Of a stretch of 64,000 bases of DNA, positions 51,546 through 60,681 are shown one piece after another. The notes beneath the pieces are model-generated. The model worked only from the letters and a program-made list of their open reading frames with translations, did no database searches and was not told the origin of the DNA. A program made the translations under genes and the position numbers. The stretch is from DATAEK01 sp036258055 (GTDB lineage Bacteria > Acidobacteriota > Vicinamibacteria > Vicinamibacterales > 2-12-FULL-66-21), in NCBI GenBank assembly GCA_036258055.1, contig DATAEK010000051.1, positions 13,893-77,892 on the forward strand, written 5' to 3'. Numbering within the stretch: position 1 is the stretch's first letter; every line of letters starts with the position of its first letter.

Positions 51546-53218
51546 CGTCCCGACCCTCCGTGCGCGGTCATGGGCATGTCCAGCCCGTGTCGCCGCGCAG
51601 CCTCGATCGCCTCAGGATATCCGGCATCGGCATGTCGTACCACACCGAGACCGGGATCACACGTCAATACCCGCTGCAGCTTCTCGTCCGACTCGCGCGT
51701 GCCGTCGGCGACGATCACCATGCCGGCATGCAGCGAGTATCCGATGCCGACGCCGCCGCCGTGGTGAACCGATACCCAGGTCGCGCCGGATGACGCGTTG
51801 AGCAGCGCGTTCAAGACCGGCCAGTCGGCGATGGCATCGCTGCCATCGCGCATATTCTCCGTCTCGCGGTTGGGCGACGCCACCGATCCCGCATCCAGAT
51901 GATCGCGCCCGATGACGATCGGCGCCTTGACCACACCGCGACGGACGAGATCGTTCAGCGCGAGCCCGAACCGTGCCCGCTCGCCGTAGCCGAGCCAGAA
52001 GATCCGGGCCGGCAGGCCCTGGAACGCCACGCGCTCGCGCGCCAGCCGGATCCATCGGCAGAGCGCGGCGTTGTCGGCGAACATGTCGAGTGCGAGGTCG
52101 TCAGTGGCCGCGATGTCCGCGGGATCGCCCGAGAGCGCGGCCCAGCGGAACGGCCCCTTACCCTCGCAGAAAAGAGGACGGATGTACTCGGGAACGAAGC
52201 CGGGAATCGTGAATGCGTCGGTGACGCCCTCTTTGAGTGCCTGCGCGCGAATGTTGTTGCCGTAGTCGAAGGTCACGGTCCCGCGTTCCTTCAAGGTCAA
52301 CATGGCGCGTACGTGCGTAGCCATCGCCGCCATCGACCGGCGGACGTACTCGTCCGGGTTCGAACGGCGGAGCGTCTGTGCTTCAGCGAACCCGAGCCCG
52401 TTGGGGACATAGCCGACGAGCGGATCGTGCGCTGACGTCTGATCGGTCAGGACGTCCGGGGTGATCCCGCGGCGGACCAGTTCCGGCAGGATATCGGCGG
52501 CATTGCCCTCCAGGGCAATCGATCGCGCCTCCCCAGCGTCTCGGGCCGAGGCGACGCGTGCGAGCGCCGTGTCCAGATCCGTGCAGGCCTCATCGACGTA
52601 GCGTGTGGCCAGCCGTCGTTCGATCCGCGTCCGGTCCACTTCGACCACCAGCGCGACGCCGCCATTCATAGTGAGCGCGAGCGGCTGCGCGCCGCCCATC
52701 CCGCCGAGGCCGGCGGTGACGACCAGGCGTCCGGTCAAGTCGCCGTCGAAATGACGGCGGGCGAGCTCGGCGAGCGTTTCGTAGGTCCCCTGGAGAATCC
52801 CCTGCGTCCCGATGTAGATCCAGCTCCCTGCCGTCATCTGTCCGTACATCGTCAAGCCGCGATCCTCGAGATCGCGGAAGCGATCCCACGTCGCCCAGGC
52901 GGGCACGATGAGCGCGTTGGCGATGATGACGCGGGGGGACCACGGGTGAGTGCGGAAGACGGCCACCGGTTTGCCGGACTGCACGACGAGCGTTTCGTCG
53001 TGGTCGAGACGGCGCAGCGTGGCGACGATGGCGTCGAAGGCGGCCCAGCTTCTGGCGGCGCGCCCCGAGCCGCCGTAAACGACGAGGTCGTCAGGACGCT
53101 CGGCGACCTCGGGATCGAGATTGTTCATCAGCATCCTGAGCGCGGCTTCCTGGGGCCATCCCTTGCAGGAGAGTGTCGCGCCTCGGGGAGCGCTGACATG
53201 TCGGCTGAGGGTGCTCAT
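51542..53218 (-). CDS. hutU: Urocanate hydratase
   Basis: 558 residues, the normal size. Recognised from LRMLMNNLDPEVAERPDDLVVYGGSGRAARSW at the N-terminus, MYGQMTAGSWIYIGTQGILQGTYET, GLGGMGGAQPLALTMNGG (NAD-binding glycines), LTDQTSAHDPLVGYVP and a C-terminal WVSVHHGGGVGIGYSLHAGMVIVADG. It converts urocanate to 4-imidazolone-5-propionate in histidine degradation using NAD+. It has its own promoter in the gap after hutH. Confidence 0.96.
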   Translation of the reverse strand: MSTLSRHVSAPRGATLSCKGWPQEAALRMLMNNLDPEVAERPDDLVVYGGSGRAARSWAAFDAIVATLRRLDHDETLVVQSGKPVAVFRTHPWSPRVIIANALIVPAWATWDRFRDLEDRGLTMYGQMTAGSWIYIGTQGILQGTYETLAELARRHFDGDLTGRLVVTAGLGGMGGAQPLALTMNGGVALVVEVDRTRIERRLATRYVDEACTDLDTALARVASARDAGEARSIALEGNAADILPELVRRGITPDVLTDQTSAHDPLVGYVPNGLGFAEAQTLRRSNPDEYVRRSMAAMATHVRAMLTLKERGTVTFDYGNNIRAQALKEGVTDAFTIPGFVPEYIRPLFCEGKGPFRWAALSGDPADIAATDDLALDMFADNAALCRWIRLARERVAFQGLPARIFWLGYGERARFGLALNDLVRRGVVKAPIVIGRDHLDAGSVASPNRETENMRDGSDAIADWPVLNALLNASSGATWVSVHHGGGVGIGYSLHAGMVIVADGTRESDEKLQRVLTCDPGLGVVRHADAGYPEAIEAARRHGLDMPMTAHGGSGR

Positions 53219-53309
53219 GGGTGCTGGCGATCAGCGCGACCAACTCGCGAGCGCCGCGATCGTTCGATCACCGGACCGCTCGACGTGGTGTGACGTGCTG
53301 AAGGTAAGC

Positions 53310-53357
53310 AATCTAGAAATCTGCGAGCGCGTTGTCAATTTGAAATTGAAAAATTTC
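53310..53357 (-). promoter_or_regulatory. hutU promoter with palindromic operator
   Basis: On the minus strand TTGACA (53333-53338) and TAGATT (53310-53315) are 17 bp apart, a strong sigma-70-type promoter. A perfect palindrome TCAATTTGAAATTGA (53335-53349, 7-1-7) covers the -35 box, and GAAATT-N4-AATTTC (53342-53357) overlaps it, reaching the hutH stop. Both are AT-rich in a GC-rich neighbourhood. They look like a repressor binding region; no HutC-type GntR gene is present in the window. Confidence 0.68.
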
Positions 53358-54878
53358 TTACTTGACTTCTGCCGCGCAAGCGGACTCCAGCGATCCATCG
53401 GCAATGGCGCCCGCGATCGCGTCGATATCCGGCGCCGGCGGTCGATCGTCGGTGAGTGTCGGCACGACCGCACGCACACGCGCGTGCACGCGTGCGAGCG
53501 GCGGTGAGGTCGTCAACGGTGCAAGGAGGTCGATGGCCTGCGCCGCGCACAGGATCTCGATCGCGATGACGCGCATGGCCAGGTCGAGCGCACGTTCGGC
53601 CTTGAGCGCCGCGCCCATGCTCATGCTGACGTGATCCTCGCGGTTCGCGGACGTCGGAATGGTGTCGACGCTTGCGGGGTGCGCGAGGGTTTTGATCTCG
53701 GACGTGAGTGCGGCGGCAGTTACCTGAGCGAGCATGTAGCCGGACTGAAGGCCGCTGCGGGTGGTGAGGAAGGGGGGAAGATCGCTCAGCGCGGGATTGA
53801 CCAGCCGATCCGATCGGCGCTCGCTGATCGTCGCCAGCTGGGCGAGCGCAATCGCCTGAAGGTCGGCGGCGACCGCAATCGGCGCGCCGTGAAAGTTGCC
53901 GCCCGACACGATCTCGTCGTCGCCGGCGAAGACCATCGGGTTGTCGGTGGCGCCGTTGGCCTCGATCAGGACCGCCCGGTCCACGTAGCGGATGGCGTCG
54001 CGGGCGGCGCCGTGTACCTGGGCCGCACATCGCAGCGAATACGCGTCCTGGACCCGTCCGCAATGCTCGTGCGACTTGTTGATCGCGCTCCCGGCCAGAA
54101 GCCGCCGGATGTTCGCGGCGGACGCCAATTGCCCGTCGTGGGGCCGCGCGGCATGGATGCGCTCGTCGAACGGCCGCATCGATCCCCGAAGCGCGTCGAT
54201 TGACAGGGCAGCGGCGATGTCGGCGGCCCGCGCCAGCCGCCAGGCGCCGGCGTTGGCGAGCGCCGCGATGGCGGTCGACGGTTGTGTTCCGTTGATCAGC
54301 GCGAGGCCTTCCTTGGCCTCGAGCACGACCGGCTCGAGACCCACCGCGGACAGTGCGTCACGACCGGGCAGCGGCCGCGCCGCGTCGCCGACCGTTGCCA
54401 TGCCTTCGCCGACGAGGACGAGCGCGAGATGGGCCAGCGGCGCGAGGTCACCGCTTGCGCCCACGGACCCGCGGCTCGGGACCTGGGGGTGGACGCGTCG
54501 ATTGAGCAGCGCGATCAAGTGCTCGACGGTGGTGCGCCGGATGCCGGAGTATCCCTTGGCCAGGACGTTGGCGCGCAGCGCCATCGTGGCCCGCACGGTT
54601 CTGACCGGAAGCGGCGCACCAACGCCGGCCGCGTGGCTGCGAAGCAGATTCAGTTGCAACGCGCCGAGCGAGTCCCGCGGGATCGCGGTCTCGGCCAGCG
54701 CGCCGAATCCGGTGTTGATGCCGTACACCGCTTCGGTGCCGGCAGCATGCCGGTCCACGACCTGGCGCGAGGCGTCGATGCGCTGCGCCGCAGCCGGCGC
54801 GAGCGCGACGGGCGCGAAGCGATCCGCTATCGAGACGAGATCTTCGAGCGTGAGCGACAATCCGTCGAGATGAATCAT
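53358..54878 (-). CDS. hutH: Histidine ammonia-lyase
   Basis: 506 residues. The MIO-forming Ala-Ser-Gly triad is at 141-143 in GSVGASGDLAPLAHLAL. Other family motifs are VYGINTGFGALAE, NGTQPSTAIAALANA, DAYSLRCAAQVHGAARD, TDNPMVFAGDDEIVSGGNFHGAPIA and EIKTLAHPASVDTIPTSANREDHVSMS. It deaminates histidine to urocanate. No clear promoter was found in the 245-bp divergent gap to purA. Order hutH then hutU on the minus strand, 140 bp apart, with hutI and hutG not in the window. Confidence 0.96.
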   Translation of the reverse strand: MIHLDGLSLTLEDLVSIADRFAPVALAPAAAQRIDASRQVVDRHAAGTEAVYGINTGFGALAETAIPRDSLGALQLNLLRSHAAGVGAPLPVRTVRATMALRANVLAKGYSGIRRTTVEHLIALLNRRVHPQVPSRGSVGASGDLAPLAHLALVLVGEGMATVGDAARPLPGRDALSAVGLEPVVLEAKEGLALINGTQPSTAIAALANAGAWRLARAADIAAALSIDALRGSMRPFDERIHAARPHDGQLASAANIRRLLAGSAINKSHEHCGRVQDAYSLRCAAQVHGAARDAIRYVDRAVLIEANGATDNPMVFAGDDEIVSGGNFHGAPIAVAADLQAIALAQLATISERRSDRLVNPALSDLPPFLTTRSGLQSGYMLAQVTAAALTSEIKTLAHPASVDTIPTSANREDHVSMSMGAALKAERALDLAMRVIAIEILCAAQAIDLLAPLTTSPPLARVHARVRAVVPTLTDDRPPAPDIDAIAGAIADGSLESACAAEVK

Positions 54879-54997
54879 CTGAAGCGGGAGCAGCGAGTGC
54901 CTCGTTGATTGAAGGTAGAATACTTCAGCCGGTCATGCGGCGCGGAACGAGAGTTTGTTCTCGTGGCCGTATGACGGGTTAGGCGGGCCAGAGGCGT

Positions 54998-55083
54998 GCC
55001 CCGCCGGAGCGGAGCGGGGCGATGAGGCCCCGCGAGCGACGGCGAAACCGAAGCCCCCGCCGCGCGGATTCTGCGCGGTGGGG
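54998..55083 (+). other. Two GC-rich hairpins in the purA leader
   Basis: GCCCCGC (54998-55004) pairs with GCGGGGC (55014-55020) over a 9-nt loop. CCCCGCCGCGC (55055-55065) pairs with GCGCGGTGGGG (55073-55083) with one G-U pair over a 7-nt loop. They lie 40-130 nt before the purA ATG. They could be a structured 5' leader; a family of GC-rich dispersed repeats is the other explanation. There is no U run after either hairpin. Confidence 0.4.
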
Positions 55084-55123
55084 TGGGAAAGGGGTCCGGG
55101 GGACGAAGTCGCCCGGTGTGCTT

Positions 55124-56416
<1,293 letters not shown>

Positions 56417-56435
56417 GACCGGGACGATCCGAACG

Positions 56436-56465
56436 CTGAGTCTCGACCCCCACGTACCGACTCAG
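56436..56465. terminator. Inverted repeat between convergent purA and PilZ genes
   Basis: CTGAGTC (56436-56442) and GACTCAG (56459-56465) are perfect complements with a 16-nt spacer, in the 45-bp convergent gap and overlapping the PilZ stop codon. It could act as a bidirectional terminator, though there is no T run. Confidence 0.3.
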
Positions 56466-57190
56466 AGCTTGTGCCTGGCGCAGAAATCGTCCATCGCGGT
56501 CGCGTCGGCGTCGACGAACTCGACGCCGGCGCGATAGCGCGGTGGTTCTGAGGGGTTCGGCAGCTCGAACTTCGCCCACGCCACCGCGCCCCGGAATCGC
56601 ATCATGAACTCGTCGGTGGGTACGCTGATCCGGACGCGCTGGTTCGGGCGGAGGATCGTGGCGGACAGTACTTGTGCGCCGACGACCGAAAGGTCAACGA
56701 CCGCGGCGGGGTTGCCATCCAGTTGGATCGTGACGCCCTGTCGCAGACGATACCGCGGCGCGCGGCGCGTGCCATGCCAGTCCAGCTGCCGTGGCGCCTC
56801 CGCCGTCGCGGCCGGCATGACCGTCGTACGCGTCTCGGTGGAATCGTCCACGCGCGCGCCGACCGGTTCCGGCTCCGGAATTGACGGTCCATCGGCTTCC
56901 GCAGGCTTCGAGACCTGCCGCATGTAGTCACCGGTGTGCGACATTACGCGCACTTCGGCGCGCGCCAGCTGGGCGTCGGTCTTGATCCGGTTGATGAGCG
57001 CGGCGCCGCGCGGAGTGGCGGCGAAGAGCCGCTCGAGCACGATCAGTCGGGGCCGATGTTCGAGGATCGCCTGCAGTGCCTGAATAGGTTCGGTATCCGC
57101 GAACGTCATCGGCTCGCCTTCGCCCGCGAGCCGATCGCGAAGCGCAGGCGTGAGGTTCGATGCGGCAATTACCACGACGAGCCCGGCCAT
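56462..57190 (-). CDS. PilZ-domain protein with N-terminal receiver-like domain
   Basis: 242 residues. The N-terminal 90 residues (VVVIAASNLTPALRDRLAGEGEPMTFADT, PRLIVLERLFAATPRGAALINRIK) look like a degenerate receiver without a clear phospho-aspartate. A variable linker (PSIPEPEPVGARVDD) precedes PilZ: RRAPRYRLRQGVTIQ and VVDLSVVGAQVLSA carry the RxxxR and (D/N)xSxxG c-di-GMP-binding motifs. It probably reads c-di-GMP. No adjacent GGDEF or EAL gene is seen. Confidence 0.85.
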   Translation of the reverse strand: MAGLVVVIAASNLTPALRDRLAGEGEPMTFADTEPIQALQAILEHRPRLIVLERLFAATPRGAALINRIKTDAQLARAEVRVMSHTGDYMRQVSKPAEADGPSIPEPEPVGARVDDSTETRTTVMPAATAEAPRQLDWHGTRRAPRYRLRQGVTIQLDGNPAAVVDLSVVGAQVLSATILRPNQRVRISVPTDEFMMRFRGAVAWAKFELPNPSEPPRYRAGVEFVDADATAMDDFCARHKL

Positions 57191-57289
57191 GAAGTCAGTC
57201 TACCATGTCATATCTAGGGGCCTTCTATAATGGTACGCGGTTCACGCTCAGCTCTGCCCACCTGCGTACGCGTGTTTTCCTGGAGGTTC

Positions 57290-58018
57290 ATGATCCGCGC
57301 CGTTCTCTTCGATCTCGACGACACGCTCTTCGATCATCGTCACGCCGCGCGCGTGGCGCTCGACGGCGTACGCCGCGGGCACGAGTGTTTCGTCGATGCT
57401 CCGGCGACGGATTTCGAACGCGAGCACGCAGCGATCCTCGAGGAACTGCACCTCCGGGTCATGGCGGGCGAGCTCGGACTGGATGAGGCCCGGATGGAAC
57501 GATTCCGGCGGCTGTTTGCGTCAGCGGGCGTGGCGGCTGGCGACGCGCTGGCGCGGGCGACTGCAGCGGCATACCGCGAGCGGTACCTCGCATCGTGGCA
57601 GCCGGTCCCGGGCGCGCCCGCGCTGCTCGCGGCGTTGCATCAGCGGGTGAAGGTCGGCATCGTCTCCAACAACCTCCTGCAGGAGCAGCAGGAGAAGGTG
57701 CGGTTCTGCGGGTTCGAACCGTTCGTCGATGCGCTGGTCGTCTCGGAAGCCGTCGGCATCTCGAAGCCGGACCCGGGAATCTTCGCGGTTGCACTCGATC
57801 GCCTGGAGTGCGAGTCCTCGGCCAGTGTCATGATCGGCGACGCGTGGCGTACGGACATTGCCGGCGCGTGCGCCGCCGGAATCCGCCCGATCTGGTTCAA
57901 CCGTACGGGAGACCCGGCACCGGAACCCGCGGACGTGACGGAGTTGGCCTCCTTCGAGCCGCTGGATGCCGCGCTCGCGGCAATCTTCGCCGTCGACACG
58001 ACGAAACGCTCCGCCTGA
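57290..58018 (+). CDS. HAD-superfamily hydrolase
   Basis: 242 residues. Motif I is DLDDT in RAVLFDLDDTLFDH (residues 9-13), motif II is the S in GIVSNNLLQEQ, the lysine is in ISKPDPGIF, and motif IV is MIGDAWRTDIAGA. The helical C1-type cap lies at about 15-95. It is a phosphatase of the YjjG/PhoB-like group with unknown substrate. The ATG at 57290 has GGAGG 3 nt upstream; the open frame 60 nt further has no domain. Followed 50 bp later by the ROK kinase. Confidence 0.88.
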   Translation: MIRAVLFDLDDTLFDHRHAARVALDGVRRGHECFVDAPATDFEREHAAILEELHLRVMAGELGLDEARMERFRRLFASAGVAAGDALARATAAAYRERYLASWQPVPGAPALLAALHQRVKVGIVSNNLLQEQQEKVRFCGFEPFVDALVVSEAVGISKPDPGIFAVALDRLECESSASVMIGDAWRTDIAGACAAGIRPIWFNRTGDPAPEPADVTELASFEPLDAALAAIFAVDTTKRSA

Positions 58019-58067
58019 TGCGCGCGACGACCTCCCTTCGCCGCGCTACGCCTCGGTTGCCGTCCTC

Positions 58068-58994
58068 GTGCGCATAGGCATCGACCTCGGCGGCACGAAG
58101 ATCGAGGCGATCGCCCTCGATCGCGACGGCACCCCACGCTTTCGCAGCCGGTTGCCGACACCCAGGGGCGACTACGACGGCACGATCGACGCCGTCGCCA
58201 CGCTCGTCGCTGATGCCGAGCGTGTCGTCGGCCGCGCGACCGTCGGTGTCGGGATTCCCGGCGCAGTCTCACCGGTGACGGGGCTGATCAAGAACGCGAA
58301 CTCGGTGTGGTTGAACGGCCGGGCGCTCCCGGAAGATCTGGAATCGCGTCTCGATCGACCGGTGCGGCTGGCAAACGATGCGAACTGTTTCGCGCTGTCC
58401 GAGGCGGTCGACGGCGCCGCGTCCGACGGGACCGTCGTCTTCGGCATCATCCTCGGAACCGGCACCGGTGGCGGAATCGTCGTCGATCGCCGCGTCCTCG
58501 TCGGCGCGAACGCCATCGCCGGGGAGTGGGGCCACAACCCGATGCCGTGGCCCGACGAGGGCGAATGGCCCGGTTCGGCATGCTATTGCGGCCGGACTGG
58601 ATGCATCGAAACATTTCTATCCGGCGCGGGGATCGCGGCCGAACACGAGCGCGCGACAGGGCAGCGGCTCGATGCCCGCGCGATCGCAACCGCGGCCGAT
58701 GCGGGTGATGCGGCAGCCGAACGAACGATGCGGCGCTACGTGGACCGGCTCGCCCGGGCACTGGCGTCGATCATCAACGTCCTCGATCCCGATGTGATCG
58801 TCGCGGGTGGCGGTCTGTCGAATATCGATCGTCTCTACCGGGAAACGCCGGCGCTCTGGGGCAGGTTTGTGTTCTCGGATCGTGTGTCGACGCCCTTCCG
58901 GCGAGCGGTGCACGGCGATTCGAGCGGCGTGCGCGGCGCGGCGTGGCTCTGGCCGGTCGATGCGGAGGCGGAGAAGAGTGGGTTCACCAGGTGA
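58068..58994 (+). CDS. mak: Fructokinase-like ROK sugar kinase
   Basis: 308 residues from a GTG. Very close in layout to the E. coli fructokinase Mak: RIGIDLGGTKIEAIALDRDG, GIPGAVSPVTGLIKNANSVWLNG, VRLANDANCFALSEAVDGAA, GTGTGGGIVV, GEWGHNPMPWPDE, the zinc motif CYCGRTGCIETFLSG, INVLDPDVIVAGGGLSNIDRLY and HGDSSGVRGAAWLWP. It phosphorylates fructose (and possibly mannose or glucose) with ATP. The 3' end overlaps the convergent thioredoxin-like gene by 11 nt. Confidence 0.9.
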   Translation: MRIGIDLGGTKIEAIALDRDGTPRFRSRLPTPRGDYDGTIDAVATLVADAERVVGRATVGVGIPGAVSPVTGLIKNANSVWLNGRALPEDLESRLDRPVRLANDANCFALSEAVDGAASDGTVVFGIILGTGTGGGIVVDRRVLVGANAIAGEWGHNPMPWPDEGEWPGSACYCGRTGCIETFLSGAGIAAEHERATGQRLDARAIATAADAGDAAAERTMRRYVDRLARALASIINVLDPDVIVAGGGLSNIDRLYRETPALWGRFVFSDRVSTPFRRAVHGDSSGVRGAAWLWPVDAEAEKSGFTR

Positions 58995-59325
58995 CGATCT
59001 TGCCGAGTGCGTCCGCGGTGATCCTGAAATGCGAGGCATTCCAGACCGGTCGGCCGTCGCGCAGCAGAATCGCCTGAGGCGTTTCGTGTCGCACGCCGAG
59101 GCGGGCAGCGGCGTGATCGGACACCGCGCGGTGACTCTGCACGGTGATCACCTTGTAGGTCGCGCACAGGGACGACTGCTCGACGTGCGCGTGCAGCGCA
59201 TCGAGTGCTTCGCAGCTGATGCCACAGGTGCGGCTGTGCTTGAAGAGCAGAACCGGCCGCACCCGTGACTCTTCAATGGCAGCCTCCAGCGCGTCGAGGT
59301 CGCAGAGATGAGTCAGCGCGGACAT
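58984..59325 (-). CDS. YtxJ/DUF2847-like thioredoxin-fold protein
   Basis: 113 residues: LLFKHSRTCGISCEALDALHAH carries a C-G-I-S-C variant of the redox motif, followed by YKVITVQSHRAVSDHAAARLGVRHETPQAILLRDGRPVWNASHFRIT, the cis-proline region of the thioredoxin fold. This is the bacilliredoxin YtxJ-type group, monothiol or dithiol redox activity. I chose the ATG at 59325; the frame start at 59376 lies within the repeat element region. A GAGAACC element lies just upstream. Confidence 0.82.
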   Translation of the reverse strand: MSALTHLCDLDALEAAIEESRVRPVLLFKHSRTCGISCEALDALHAHVEQSSLCATYKVITVQSHRAVSDHAAARLGVRHETPQAILLRDGRPVWNASHFRITADALGKIVTW

Positions 59326-59366
59326 GAGGATATTTGATTGTACCAGACCGTCTGCCCGGTCGCTTG

Positions 59367-59497
59367 GTCGGACCATTCCAGGTTCTCGGAGGTTCTGAGC
59401 TTTGCCTCGCCCGACGAACGGGCAGCTGAACTCTAGAACCCAGAGAACCGCGAACTGAGAACCGAGAACCGAGAACCGAGAACCTTGAATGGTCGGT
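59367..59497. repeat. GGTTCT/GAGAACC inverted-repeat element, copy B
   Basis: Ends ACCATTCCAGGTTCTCGG (59372-59389) and, as reverse complement, the right end CCGAGAACCTTGAATGGT (59476-59493) match in 17 of 18 bases. Four exact 7-bp units GAGAACC lie in tandem at 59457-59484. Its right end abuts the stop codon of the next minus-strand gene. Like copy A (41444-41562) it sits between a gene stop and the next gene's start on the minus strand. Confidence 0.8.
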
Positions 59498-59787
59498 CAG
59501 CCCGGCGCCTGATGCGATCGGGTATGGAACCCGGCGGCCTCGAGCTCGCGTCGCGCGGCGCTGAACGAGGTGACCATGGCTTCCGTAACCGGCACGTGCC
59601 CTTTGGCCAGAATCCGATCCACATTGAACATGCGGAATCGAATCCCTTCGAGGTGGAACGCGGCAATCGCGCTGACGAGCGACTCGCATTCGGAACGGAG
59701 ACCAGCGAAAACCTCGGCGTGGGGATCGGCCGTGATCAGCGCGATGATGGATTGGACGTGTTCGCGGGCGGCCTGTCGATGATCCAT
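59497..59787 (-). CDS. Conserved hypothetical small protein
   Basis: 96 residues, mostly helical with three predicted helices (QAAREHVQSIIALI, AGLRSECESLVSAIAAFHLE, TEAMVTSFSAARRELEAAGF). MDHRQAAREH at the start. No family that I can name. No signal peptide or membrane segment. Its stop codon is in the right end of repeat copy B. A 102-bp gap to the chlorite-dismutase-family gene holds no clear signal. Confidence 0.55.
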   Translation of the reverse strand: MDHRQAAREHVQSIIALITADPHAEVFAGLRSECESLVSAIAAFHLEGIRFRMFNVDRILAKGHVPVTEAMVTSFSAARRELEAAGFHTRSHQAPG

Positions 59788-59889
59788 AAAGAAGAGCAGG
59801 AAACGGGTCTCGGACTACGGTAAGAATTATCAAGTATGTACGAAATTGCACCTTGACCGCGCACGCGGTTGCGCAGGATAAGGAGAGTC

Positions 59890-60651
59890 ATGGCCGATAG
59901 AGCGGAAGCCGAGGCTCCGACCGGGCGAGCGCGCCTCGAACCGCCCGATCTCAGCGAAAAGGGGGGCCTCAAAGGAGGCCAGCCCCAGAGTTCGGACGAG
60001 CGGTTGTTCATGCAACTGATGGCGTTCGGCGGATGTGCCGACGCGCGTGCCGCAGCCGAGGCGCTCGCGAGCCGATCGATTGCGGGCGCGCTCTACGAAG
60101 ATCTGAACGATCCACGCGGCATCGCGGTCCTCGCCGTCAGCGACTCGCCGGATGCTTTCCTGGATCAGGTTCGCCCGGTGCTCACGAGCGGCGTCTTCAG
60201 CACGCTCGTCCTCAAGCCGGAGCACACCATGTTCGGCCGCACCTACTCGCTCGGATACGAGCCGGATCTCCGGGAGACGCTCATCGATCGACCGACACGC
60301 ACGGTACTCAATCCGGCCTGGCCCTGGGCAGTCTGGTACCCCCTCCGCCGCAGTGGCAGCTTCGCCCGTCTGCCGGTCGAGCAGCAACGGACGATCCTGG
60401 CCGAACACGGCGCACTCGGCATGACGTATGGCGCAGCGGACTTTGTCCACGACGTCCGTCTCGCCTGTCACGGTCTGGACCGCGACGACAACGACTTCGT
60501 CATCGGGCTGATCGGGAAGGCTCTGTATCCGCTTTCCGCCCTGGTGCAGGCGATGCGCAAGACCCAGCAGACCTCGTTGTATCTCGACCGTCTCGGTCCC
60601 TTCTTCGTCGGTCGGGCAATCTGGCAGTCGCCGCCGCACGCGCGCGGCTGA
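59890..60651 (+). CDS. Chlorite dismutase-family haem protein
   Basis: 253 residues. After a polar leader (about 1-34, EAEAPTGRARLEPPDLSEKGG) comes the family fold: SDERLFMQLMAFGGCADARAAAEALASRS, TYSLGYEPDLRETLIDRP, NPAWPWAVWYPLRRSGSFARLPVEQQRTILAEHGALGMTYGAADFVHDVRLACHGLDRDDNDFVIGL. The alternation and the His-rich segment fit PF06778 (chlorite dismutase/HemQ). It is not clear whether it is a coproheme decarboxylase or a detoxifying enzyme. The ATG at 59890 has AAGGAG 4 nt upstream. Confidence 0.85.
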   Translation: MADRAEAEAPTGRARLEPPDLSEKGGLKGGQPQSSDERLFMQLMAFGGCADARAAAEALASRSIAGALYEDLNDPRGIAVLAVSDSPDAFLDQVRPVLTSGVFSTLVLKPEHTMFGRTYSLGYEPDLRETLIDRPTRTVLNPAWPWAVWYPLRRSGSFARLPVEQQRTILAEHGALGMTYGAADFVHDVRLACHGLDRDDNDFVIGLIGKALYPLSALVQAMRKTQQTSLYLDRLGPFFVGRAIWQSPPHARG

Positions 60652-60681
60652 CTCGGCGTCCCCCTTGCAAGGGTCCGCCGC

